From the NCBI GenBank assembly GCA_001899635.1, contig MKVQ01000004.1, positions 314,023 to 378,022 on the forward strand: a stretch of 64,000 nucleotides of DNA, given 5' to 3'. Of the stretch, positions 54,121 through 61,186 are shown piece by piece. Position 1 is the first letter of the stretch. Every line of letters starts with the position of its first letter. The notes beneath the pieces are model-generated. The model was not told where the DNA came from. It saw nothing but the letters and a program-made list of their open reading frames with translations, and did not search any database. The position numbers were made by a program, and so were the translations under genes. Source of the stretch: Myxococcales bacterium 68-20 (lineage in GTDB: Bacteria; Myxococcota_A; Polyangia; Polyangiales; Polyangiaceae).

Positions 54121-54180
54121 GGGAAGCAGACGTCCCACGCCGTGGAAGGTCGCTTCCCGCGTCGGGAAGGAGCGTTCCCA
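54121..54180. promoter_or_regulatory. Candidate activator binding sites (GGGAA/TTCCC repeats)
   Basis: Four half sites occur in 60 bases: GGGAAG at 54121, CTTCCC at 54153 facing GGGAAG at 54164 (perfect inverted repeat with a 5-base spacer), and TTCCC at 54175. They lie about 20-77 bases upstream of the -24 element at 54198, where a sigma54 activator could bind. Confidence 0.5.
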
Positions 54181-54197
54181 TCACAGTCCGCGTGCTC

Positions 54198-54214
54198 TGG
54201 CACGAAGACCCGCG
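54198..54214 (+). promoter_or_regulatory. Candidate sigma54 promoter for the peptide gene
   Basis: A perfect -24 element TGGCAC (54198-54203) is followed by a poor -12 (CCCGC with GC one base too far). The start would be near 54226, leaving a ~120-base leader before ATG 54344. Together with the upstream inverted repeat it is plausible but not certain. Confidence 0.4.
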
Positions 54215-54343
54215 TTTCAGGCGCGATCGGCGCGTGCTCGTGCGGTTGGCGTCGCTCGTGCAGAGGAGCGAGGCGGGGCGTCGGAAGCGAGACACTTCGA
54301 CCCGGCGCCCCCGCTTGTCAATCCCAACGACTGGAGCAATACG

Positions 54344-54502
54344 ATGAACATCGAAGAAGCGAATATCGAGACGCGCGAGATCGAGCAGCAGCCCCGCGAG
54401 CTGCGCCTCACCGTGGAGATCCCGACGGAGCTCTCGGCCGGCGCTGAGCCCGTCTGCCAGTGCGTGATGTGTTGCAACGGCCCGCACTCCGGCCCTCCCT
54501 GA
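54344..54502 (+). CDS. Putative Cys-rich ribosomal peptide precursor
   Basis: A 52-residue peptide. ATG 54344 follows GGAG at 7 bases. The first ~32 residues are an acidic leader with many Glu (NIEEANIETREIEQQPRELR then LTVEIPTELSAG). It ends AG or GA before the core. If cut after AG, Leu lies at -4 and -12, as in many leaders cleaved by C39 peptidases. The core is about 18 residues: AEPVCQCVMCCNGPHSGPP, with four Cys in a CxCxxCC pattern, one His and a Gly/Pro tail. No modifying enzyme such as a radical SAM or lanthionine synthase is seen. Own terminator 15 bases downstream. Confidence 0.65.
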   Translation: MNIEEANIETREIEQQPRELRLTVEIPTELSAGAEPVCQCVMCCNGPHSGPP

Positions 54503-54516
54503 GCCCATCCGCGCAG

Positions 54517-54545
54517 CCCGAGGCCCTCGTCGAGAGGGCCTCGGG
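54517..54545 (+). terminator. Strong terminator hairpin after the peptide gene
   Basis: A perfect 12-bp GC-rich stem (CCCGAGGCCCTC / GAGGGCCTCGGG) with a 5-base loop begins 15 bases after the stop codon. No T-run follows. It marks the peptide gene as a separate short transcript. Confidence 0.7.
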
Positions 54546-54549
54546 CGAC

Positions 54550-54594
54550 CAACGGGTCGACGTTTCCGCTCTGGCCCTAATTCGTACTTCGCGT
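54550..54594 (+). repeat. IS91-end-like dispersed repeat, copy C (truncated)
   Basis: It starts CAACGGGTCGACGTTTCCGC and matches copies A, B and D for about 45 bases, then diverges at GTACTTCGCGTGG. It begins 5 bases after the terminator of the peptide gene. Confidence 0.7.
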
Positions 54595-54671
54595 GGAGAC
54601 CCGTGGAGACCCGTCCTGAGCAACGTTATCGCGCGAGGCGTTGTGGGCGGAAGCGAGCGCGCCGCAGCTAA

Positions 54672-54776
54672 GGCGCAACTCAGTTGCGCCGATCCTGAAA
54701 GCTCGAAGCGGTCGGCTCACACGTACTCGCTTTGACCGGAAATTCACGCCCGCTCGCCCAACGGGCGGGCGTGAAT
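54672..54776. repeat. Two palindromic hairpins
   Basis: GGCGCAACT-C-AGTTGCGCC at 54672-54690 (9-bp arms) and ATTCACGCCCGC / GCGGGCGTGAAT at 54742-54776 (12-bp arms, 11-base loop). They lie just beyond the REP-associated transposase remnant and could be REP-type hairpins; the rest of 54595-54943 holds no gene. Confidence 0.5.
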
Positions 54777-54943
54777 CGGAGGTCCCTCCAAGTGAGCACC
54801 GCTATAGCATCGGCCCGACAGGGCGCCGATGAACCTGAGCAGGACCGCTGATACGCGGACGAGCGCCACGAACTCTGATGGGAACCGGTTGGCGTGCGGG
54901 ACGTCAGCCGTCTCGCTGTATGGGCGCGGGGCGCTCGCCTGAA

Positions 54944-55563
54944 TCAAGCGCACGTGGAGAGCGGCTCTGGCAGAGAGAGAAAGCGGCCGCGAATGCGATA
55001 GGTGCCGTGAGGAAAGACAACGTCGCAACCGCCTGTGAGGTAGCGGACGAGCGCGGCCAAGCGTCGTGCACGGAACGCGACGAGAGCGGCGAGCTCGCGG
55101 AGTCGTCGCCTCTTGTCGAGGCATGCGAGGTGGGGCCGAAGCTCACGCCGCGGTTCGACCGTCTTGGGCGAATCCGTCGGCTCAGCGCGGAGGACGGCCT
55201 TGCGTCCGAGCACACCACGACCGCCTGCTTTTCGCTCTTCGCGTGCGCTCTTCCTCGAGGTTCAGGGCCTCTCGGAGCTTCGCCACCCACGCCTCCTCCG
55301 ACAGCTCCTCGAAGCCGTCGGGCCGCTCGATACGGAGCGTGACGTCGTTGGGCATCTTGCCGTTGGACCGAAAGAACCCCCTCGGCCGCTTCACTGATTT
55401 CGTCGTCCCCGACAGGTTGCATCCCGAGAGAGCACGCTCCCGGCCAATCGCTAATCCGATCGACGAGGTGGTCGGCGAACGGATTGGCCAGCAGGTAGAC
55501 GAGCTTGGCGAAGCGATCGGCGGGCTCGACCAAGTAGACAGCGTTCGGTTGCTCGGTGGCCCA
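54944..55563 (-). pseudogene. Decayed REP-associated tyrosine (IS200-like Y1) transposase
   Basis: Three frames in order rebuild the C-terminal two-thirds of a REP-associated transposase. From 55563: WATEQPNAVYLVEPADRF, LLANPFADHLVDRISDWPGACSL. From ~55430: NLSGTTKSVKRPRGFFRSNGK, NDVTLRIERPDGFEELSEEAW. From ~55213: GRKAVLRAEPTDSPKTVEPR, LRPHLACLDKRRRLRELAAL, DVVFPHGTYRIRG. The N-terminal half with the HUH motif and catalytic Tyr is absent and there are two frameshifts. It joins directly to a lipoprotein N-terminus upstream. Recognition rests on recalled family sequence. Confidence 0.7.
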
Positions 55564-55719
55564 GAAGTGTCCATCGTTCGGCGTCGAGTCGGGAGAGGGC
55601 GACGAGTCGTAGCGATCGTCGAAGCCGTCGAGTGGGGTCGTCAGCAGACACGCGCTCGAGGCCGCGACGGCAACCAGCGCACAGACGACGGCGACGTGAC
55701 GAACGGCGATTCTCCCCAC
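55564..55719 (-). pseudogene. Lipoprotein gene N-terminal fragment cut by a transposase remnant
   Basis: GTG 55719 starts a lipoprotein signal (HVAVVCALVAVAASSAC) and about 27 mature residues (LLTTPLDGFDDRYDSSPSPD, then STPNDGHF) before the frame runs into the transposase remnant. The original gene's remainder was not found. Confidence 0.55.
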
Positions 55720-55748
55720 TCGCCGAGAATAGGGCTTCGACGAGCGGG

Positions 55749-56750
55749 TCACTTTGAGACCGAATCGCCGTTGTCGTCGAAGACGTTGCCGCTCCACACG
55801 ATGACCGAGGCTTCATCCCGGACGAGATGGGTGCCATAGGCCGCGGAATCTCGATAGAAGCGGTTGTTCGTGACCTTCACGTTGGTCGCCTGATCGCCGT
55901 TCTGCTCGTCGACGTAGAGTGTGTACGAGCCACCGCCGAGCCAGTTGCCGTTCATCTCGACGGCGTCGATGTCGCCCGCCCAGGCGGTGAGGTTGATGGC
56001 CCCTGTTTCCCCTCGCCACTCGTCCTTCGGGTCGGTCAGCCGGATGTTGTTACCCCAGAGCTTCGACGGAGCGCCGCCGCCGTACACCTCGATGCCATCG
56101 TAGTGCGCGCCGGGCTGACCGCCTTGCAGGCGATCGATGTAGTTCGCCTGAAGCATCGAACCACCGCCGACGGTCATGCCGTTCTCCCAACCATGGAGAT
56201 AGCTACCGCACACCGTCGTGTTGTCTGCATAGATGCCGATGTACGCCCCCTCGTCGGAGTAGACCTCCGAACGAAGGATCTTCGTGCCCGTGATGCCGCG
56301 CTTCACCTTGATCGCGATGTCGCTCGGTCCGCCGGAGACATGGACCTTGCTGTTCATGATGATGACGTCGTTCGCCTCGACGTTGATCGTTCCGGTGACG
56401 TCGCGCGCATCGATCACGGTCCCTGCAACCGTGATCGTCATGCCTGTCTCCGGCGTCAGCGTCGTTCCCGGTGGAACGCCCGTGTTCGCCGCCGTGGGTC
56501 TGACGCTGGGGAGCGCGGGGAACGTCGCGCAGAAGTCGCTCGCTCGAGCCGCGTCGGCTCCGCCATCGTAGACGCCGCCTTCGTTCGGACCGGACACTCC
56601 AGAGTCGATGAGCCCCGGTCCTCCGGCATCGCCACCGTCCGCCGTGCCCACGTCGGTCGCCGGCACATCCCCACAAGCAACGGCGACACACACGACCACG
56701 CCCATCGCGAAGCTCGTGATGCCAACGCCGAAGGAAAGGTCTCGCGTCAT
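55749..56750 (-). CDS. Lipoprotein with right-handed beta-helix domain
   Basis: A 333-residue lipoprotein. Lipobox VAVAC (Cys ~26) is followed by an Asp/Gly-rich linker to ~70. Residues ~100-330 show the ladder of a parallel beta-helix: TINVEANDVIIMNSKVHVSG, TKILRSEVYSDEGAYIGIYAD, TTVCGSYLHGWENGMTVGG, and VEMNGNWLGGGSYTLYVD. Such folds occur in pectate lyase-like enzymes and surface binding proteins; no catalytic residues could be assigned. Confidence 0.7.
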   Translation of the reverse strand: MTRDLSFGVGITSFAMGVVVCVAVACGDVPATDVGTADGGDAGGPGLIDSGVSGPNEGGVYDGGADAARASDFCATFPALPSVRPTAANTGVPPGTTLTPETGMTITVAGTVIDARDVTGTINVEANDVIIMNSKVHVSGGPSDIAIKVKRGITGTKILRSEVYSDEGAYIGIYADNTTVCGSYLHGWENGMTVGGGSMLQANYIDRLQGGQPGAHYDGIEVYGGGAPSKLWGNNIRLTDPKDEWRGETGAINLTAWAGDIDAVEMNGNWLGGGSYTLYVDEQNGDQATNVKVTNNRFYRDSAAYGTHLVRDEASVIVWSGNVFDDNGDSVSK

Positions 56751-56933
56751 CGCACGATCCTATGGAGGGTCACTGAGCGCGAGTCTGAAATCGACCCGTG
56801 CGGCGCTTCACCGTCGAGTCGGCGCACGTGCCGAATGCCCCCGCCGAAGGGGCGAACCGTTTGCTGGGAGGGCGATCCGGGGCGTCTTCTTTCCGCGCCG
56901 CGGAAAGCGCCCGGGCCGTGGAAGCCTCCCCTC

Positions 56934-57113
56934 CTAGAGGAGGTTCAGGTCGACGGATGGGATGACCTTCTTGAGCTCTTTGGCCAGAAGGAACTTCCAT
57001 CCGTCGTGCTCGTCCATCGGGATGAAGAGCACCCCCGAGAAGTCGGACGGGATCTCGGTCCCCGCCTTGTAGAACGCGCACACCTTCTTTCGCCCTAACA
57101 GCCCGTTGAAGAA
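56934..57113 (-). pseudogene. C-terminal remnant of a TIR-like (CAP12/Pycsar-type) nucleotide-binding effector
   Basis: The last ~58 residues read FFNGLLGRKKVCAFYKAG, TEIPSDFSGVLFIPMDEHDG, WKFLLAKELKKVIPSVDLNL. This matches the end of PF10137-type TIR-like domains found in phage-defence effectors and other predicted nucleotide-binding proteins. The frame upstream is noise, and IS91-end copy D begins ~50 bases away. The gene is truncated and inactive. Confidence 0.65.
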
Positions 57114-57160
57114 ACGGGCTGCTAGCGGAGGAGCGGCAGCAGAGCGTCGCCGTCCTCGTC

Positions 57161-57312
57161 CAATGGGCCGACGTTTCCGCTCTGGCTGAAATTCGTACTT
57201 CGGGCGCAACGTCCACTCCGGAGCGCCGCGCTGGCGCATGCCGCGCGCGGAGACGAGCTCACAGTCGGCACCCGCGACGCCCAACCGAGTGCTTTGCGTT
57301 TCCCTCTCGCCA
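57161..57312 (+). repeat. IS91-end-like dispersed repeat, copy D
   Basis: It starts CAATGGGCCGACGTTTCCGC and follows copies A/B to CACTCCGGAGCG at 57225. A ~65-base insertion follows, and the match resumes with GTGCTTTGCGTTTCCCTCTCG at 57290-57312. Confidence 0.65.
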
Positions 57313-57534
57313 AGGTCTCGCTCACGGTCCCAACCCAGTAGGTGTTCTCGGTTGAGCGGGAGCACAAGGCCCCGAAGGATGAGCTCCGTGACCTGCTCGT
57401 GACGTTCGAGCGATCAAATCTCGCGGTTCGAGAGATTCGATCCGTGCACCCCCGGGCATCCTCCCAAAGAACGACCGTGAGCAGATGGGCTTACGCGGAG
57501 GTGCCCGCGCGCGCGGCGCACAGGAGGCACATCG
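57313..57534. other. Short gene-less stretch
   Basis: One frame from about 57342 reads EREHKAPKDELRDLLVTFER, SNLAVREIRSVHPRAS and looks like a small fragment of a lost gene, possibly the end of a methyltransferase. There is no intact start or stop context. Confidence 0.3.
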
Positions 57535-58209
57535 ATGAACTGGCACTTGGCGAAACGGTTGGGGGTGGTACTGGCGATGACGTTGCTGGCGGCCTGCAGC
57601 GACGAAGGCGACGAAGGCGGCGACAGCAACCCGGACGACACCAGCAGCGGGGGTGACGAGCACCGCCCCGGGCTGGGGAAGTCGACGAAGGCGCCCGAAG
57701 GCAGGCCTTTCACGCTGCCCGCGGGGCTGACGCTGGAGACGCCCATCATGGGCTACGCGCCGGAAGATCCGGAGGACTGCGACGACATTTACGGCGACGA
57801 GGCCTACGGCCACGGGGCCAGGGTCCGGCTGTGCCTCATCTTCAACACCCCCACCGGGTCGCCCATCAACGTGACGCTGCCGCCCGGACTCATCTTCATT
57901 TCCAAGAATCTGAAGGTGCAGAACGGCATCCTCACGCAGGGCATCTCGTTCGAGGTCCCGGCCGGTACGCGGTTCTTCGCGCCGATTTTCATGTATTGCG
58001 CCAACAGCCCCCGCCGTCCCACCGATCCCTTGGACGAGTACGCTGTGGGGCCCATCACCGAGTACGAAGACTTCCAGGAGCTGTTCCGTTTGCTGGAGGG
58101 CAGGAGCATCTCCAGGGAGGAGGGCGGCTACATCCAGGTGGCGGTGCAGCACCTCACGGAAGGCAAGGGGCTGAGCGCGTCGGACCGCGCGACCATCGAC
58201 AAGATGTGA
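57535..58209 (+). CDS. Hypothetical lipoprotein
   Basis: A 224-residue lipoprotein. ATG 57535 follows a full AGGAGG site at 7 bases. Lipobox LLAAC (Cys ~21), then a ~30-residue Asp/Gly/Ser linker. The mature domain (~55-224) is beta-rich, with YAPEDPEDCDDIYGDEAYGHG, FNTPTGSPINVTLPPGLIF and a helical end (TEGKGLSASDRATID). No family was recognised. IS91 debris flanks it on both sides, so it may have been brought in with that material. Confidence 0.6.
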   Translation: MNWHLAKRLGVVLAMTLLAACSDEGDEGGDSNPDDTSSGGDEHRPGLGKSTKAPEGRPFTLPAGLTLETPIMGYAPEDPEDCDDIYGDEAYGHGARVRLCLIFNTPTGSPINVTLPPGLIFISKNLKVQNGILTQGISFEVPAGTRFFAPIFMYCANSPRRPTDPLDEYAVGPITEYEDFQELFRLLEGRSISREEGGYIQVAVQHLTEGKGLSASDRATIDKM

Positions 58210-58211
58210 GC

Positions 58212-58273
58212 TCGACGGGCGACGCTTCCGCTCTAAATGGCTCGGCGCGGGCCCACGCGTGGCCAGGTGATTC
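58212..58273 (+). repeat. Small IS91-like debris, copy E plus transposase scrap
   Basis: CGACGGGCGACGCTTCCGCTCT at about 58213-58234 resembles the start of copies A-D. Just after, CGCGGGCCCACGCGTGGCCA and GGTGATTC (58246-58273) match 39186-39213 next to the IS91 transposase remnant with two or three differences. Confidence 0.5.
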
Positions 58274-58364
58274 CCGACCGAGAAGGGTGACTTCAAGGTC
58301 TGGGACGAGGCAAGCAGGAGAGCGCGCGGCTTCGCGTACCGGCACTGGTCCTGCCGGACTTCGA

Positions 58365-58673
58365 CTAACGTTCGCCCGGCGGCGTGTCGCGGAGCCTTGC
58401 GCTGAGCGCCGCGACCTCCTCCCGGCTATGGCGCAGATGTCGGCGCACCGTGCCGGCGGGGTGATGCGTCAGTCCTTCGCCGGGCCGCCACTCGCCCGCC
58501 GGCCGGATGGGACGCGGGACGAAGCCGCCGCCACAATTGGGGCAGACATCGTGCAGCACGGTGTCGACGCAATCGGCGCAGAACGTACACTCATAGCTGC
58601 AGATACGGGCATCGGCCGCGTCGGGCGGCAGGTCGACATCGCAGCATTCGCAATTGGGTCTGAGTTCGAGCAT
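58365..58673 (-). CDS. DUF1272 zinc-binding protein
   Basis: A 102-residue protein starting at ATG 58673. It has the DUF1272 pattern almost complete: LELRPNCECC, LPPDAADARICSYECTFCAD, CVDTVLHDVCPNCGGGFVPR, with eight or more Cys arranged for two zinc sites. The C-terminal 45 residues are Arg-rich. It diverges from an Lrp-type regulator, a pairing common in proteobacteria. Codon style differs from the myxobacterial genes around it. Confidence 0.85.
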   Translation of the reverse strand: MLELRPNCECCDVDLPPDAADARICSYECTFCADCVDTVLHDVCPNCGGGFVPRPIRPAGEWRPGEGLTHHPAGTVRRHLRHSREEVAALSARLRDTPPGER

Positions 58674-58767
58674 GGGCTCCTCCTTGCCGGCATGCTTGTC
58701 GCCCGGATCGGCTTTGGATAAATCCGTTGATTGTCCGGCAGAGCCCGGCGCTTTTCCGGAGCCGGCC

Positions 58768-59190
58768 GTGATCGACGACAAGGATGCCGCCATTCTCGAT
58801 GCGCTCGCCGCCGACAGCCGAGCGCCGCTCAAGGCCATCGCCGCCGCCGTCGGTCTTTCGCGGTCCAGCGTCCAGGAGCGGATTGCGCGGCTCGTGGCGG
58901 ACGGCACCATTGCCGGCTTTTCCATCCGCCGTGGCGCCGAACAGAAGGGCGCCCGGGCCTATATGCTGGTCGCCACCGCCGGGGCCCAATGCGCCGCAGT
59001 TGCGCCGCGCCTGCTCGGCATCGCCGAGATCACCCGCTGCGACTCGGTAGCCGGGGAAACGGACATGGTGCTGACCGTCGAAGCCCGGGACGCGGCAGCC
59101 CTCCAGGCCGTGCGCGACCGCATCGCCTCGGTCGATGGGGTGACCGGGGTGGTGACGATGCCGGTCATGGTTGCGCGCTTCGCCCGCTAG
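58768..59190 (+). CDS. Lrp/AsnC-family regulator
   Basis: About 140 residues from GTG 58768, right at the start of the winged helix-turn-helix (DDKDAAILDALAADSRAPLK, then AIAAAVGLSRSSVQERIARL). An AsnC ligand domain follows (~65-138: GARAYMLVATAG, ITRCDSVAGETDMVLTVEAR). It likely controls the divergent DUF1272 gene across a 94-base shared promoter. Confidence 0.85.
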   Translation: MIDDKDAAILDALAADSRAPLKAIAAAVGLSRSSVQERIARLVADGTIAGFSIRRGAEQKGARAYMLVATAGAQCAAVAPRLLGIAEITRCDSVAGETDMVLTVEARDAAALQAVRDRIASVDGVTGVVTMPVMVARFAR

Positions 59191-59353
59191 TCCGACTCCG
59201 GTCGTCCCGTCATTTGTCGCGCGTATCGGGATCGCGATCTCGGCGGGAGGCGCGCTCGGCGGCGCCGGCTTCGTCTCCGCATTCGTGGGGTGCAAACACG
59301 CGGACGCGCAGCGTGAAATGGGGCACGCGATCCGAGCCGAACATTGAGACTTG

Positions 59354-59378
59354 TATTCCGAATAGTCATTCGCAAATA
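59354..59378. promoter_or_regulatory. AT-rich palindrome upstream of TetR gene
   Basis: TATTC-C-GAATA (59354-59364) followed by ATTCGCAAAT lies ~20 bases before the TetR start. In a GC-rich genome this AT-rich palindrome is a likely promoter/operator for self-repression. Confidence 0.45.
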
Positions 59379-59384
59379 GGTCCC

Positions 59385-60053
59385 GTGTCCAAGGCAAGAA
59401 CGACGAACGGTGCGACCGTCACCGACCTCGATGAACGGCCCAGGCTCGGTCGGCGTGCGCAGCTCGTGCGGGCAGACATCGTCCGGTCCGCCGCAAAGTC
59501 GTTCGCGTCCAAGGGCTTCGCCGGAACGACGATGGAGGACGTCGCACGCGACGCCGGCTTCGCGCCGAGCTCGCTCTACGGCTACTTCTCCGGCAAAGAG
59601 GAGCTCTTCGTCGCCACCCTCGACAAGATCGCGGAGCAGCTCCTCGAGGTCTTCGACGATCGGCTGCTTCAGGAGCTCCCGTACGTCGAGCGCATCTTTT
59701 GGAGCCTGCGGCGCGTGTGCCAGCTCATCGAGCCGAACCGAGAGCTCTTCGTTCTGCTCTTCGGTCACGCGCCCTTCATCGAGTGGAACGCGTCGTCCTC
59801 GGCCGAGGCGTCGAACGTCGGCAAGCGGGCCTATCGCCGCCTGATCCAGCGACTCGCCGACGAGATCGCAGCCGGTGATCCGCGGGAGCCGACGCAGGCC
59901 GATGCGCTGGACCTCGCGTACGTCCTCTCCGGTGCGTTCCAGACCTGGGTGTTCCGATGGCTTCACGGCGACATGCCCGACGGTCTCCAGGAGAGCCTCT
60001 CGCGCCTCTTCGTGAGGTTTCACGTGCTCCTCGACGTCGAGGTACACCAGTGA
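59385..60053 (+). CDS. TetR-family regulator
   Basis: A 222-residue regulator from GTG 59385. The helix-turn-helix at ~30-75 reads IVRSAAKSFASKGFAGTTME, DVARDAGFAPSSLYGYFSGK. The C-terminal ligand domain is all-helical. It overlaps the efflux adaptor start, so it probably represses the operon until an effector, likely a pump substrate, binds. Confidence 0.9.
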   Translation: MSKARTTNGATVTDLDERPRLGRRAQLVRADIVRSAAKSFASKGFAGTTMEDVARDAGFAPSSLYGYFSGKEELFVATLDKIAEQLLEVFDDRLLQELPYVERIFWSLRRVCQLIEPNRELFVLLFGHAPFIEWNASSSAEASNVGKRAYRRLIQRLADEIAAGDPREPTQADALDLAYVLSGAFQTWVFRWLHGDMPDGLQESLSRLFVRFHVLLDVEVHQ

Positions 60054-61186
60054 GCGCGCCGGACATCGCCCGCAAGGGCGTGCCTGCCCGGCTCGACATG
60101 GTGGGACGCGGCGCTCGGGCGTTACCGCTCGGACTCGTCGTCCTGTCACTGAACGGCTGCGGTGGTCGTGCAGAAGGACATGACCGCCGGGGTAGCGCTT
60201 CCGATGCGCCGCTTCAGCTCGCCACGACGACGACCGTGGCGTCGCCGACCTCGGGGGTCGTCGAGCTCTCCGGAGTCCTGGAGCCCGAGCGGCGGGTCGC
60301 GCTCGCGTCGAAGCTCCATGCCCGCGTGAGAGCGCTCTCCGCAGAGGAAGGGCAACGCGTCCGAGTCGACGAGACGCTCGTGCAGCTCGACGTCCGTGAC
60401 CTCCAGGCGCGACGCGCGCAGCTCCTCGCCAGTCAGACGGCGGCGGCGGCGCAGGCTAGTTGGTCCGAGGGCGAACTGAAGCGATCGCGCGCGCTCACCG
60501 AGAGCGGGGCCCTCCCTGGCGTGCAGCTCGACGAAGTACGTCGGGTCCATGACGTCGCTCAGGCGTCGCTCTCGGGCGTGAACGCGCAGCTCCTCGAGCT
60601 CGACGTGAACGTCGCGGACGCAACCATTCGGGCTCCGTTCGCCGGTGTGGTCGTGCGTCGGACGGTGGAGCTCGGTCAGTTCGCGGCTCCGGGACAGCCG
60701 CTCTTGCTGCTCGAGGACGACGCGACGTTGCGCGTCTCGATGGCTGTCAGCGCCGCGGAAGCCGCGGCGCTCACGGTCGGCCAACGCGTCCCCCTCCGGA
60801 TGGACGGTCCGCTCTCCGGTGAAGGTACGGTCACGGCGATCGTGTCCTCCGGTGATCCAGGCACGCCGGGGCTGCGCATCATCGTCAAGTTCGACAACTC
60901 CGCGCACACCTGGAGGGCAGGCGCCGTCGCCCATGCGGCGCTGCCGCTCCCGAGAACGAAAGCCGCGACGGTGGAGGTTCCTGCCGGCGCAGTGCGGTAC
61001 CGCGGTTCGCTCCCCGGCGTGTGGGTCGTGCGCGACGATCGGCTCGTCTTCACTTGGGTCCGAATCGCGAGGACGACGGACATGACGACCCAACTCTCCT
61101 CCGGAGTGGGGCTCGGCGAGCGGGTCGTGCGCAACGGCGGAGATCCTTCGCTTCGAGACGGACTTCACGTGGAAGCGATGCGATGA
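60050..61186 (+). CDS. RND efflux periplasmic adaptor (membrane fusion lipoprotein)
   Basis: About 378 residues from GTG 60050 (overlap with the TetR stop); ATG 60098 is an alternative that gives a tidier lipoprotein signal (LPLGLVVLSLNGC). Barrel-sandwich hybrid in two halves (HARVRALSAEEGQRVRVDET, IRAPFAGVVVRRTVELGQF) around a short coiled coil, then a beta-barrel and the membrane-proximal domain. It links the RND pump to the outer membrane. Confidence 0.88.
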   Translation: MSAPDIARKGVPARLDMVGRGARALPLGLVVLSLNGCGGRAEGHDRRGSASDAPLQLATTTTVASPTSGVVELSGVLEPERRVALASKLHARVRALSAEEGQRVRVDETLVQLDVRDLQARRAQLLASQTAAAAQASWSEGELKRSRALTESGALPGVQLDEVRRVHDVAQASLSGVNAQLLELDVNVADATIRAPFAGVVVRRTVELGQFAAPGQPLLLLEDDATLRVSMAVSAAEAAALTVGQRVPLRMDGPLSGEGTVTAIVSSGDPGTPGLRIIVKFDNSAHTWRAGAVAHAALPLPRTKAATVEVPAGAVRYRGSLPGVWVVRDDRLVFTWVRIARTTDMTTQLSSGVGLGERVVRNGGDPSLRDGLHVEAMR

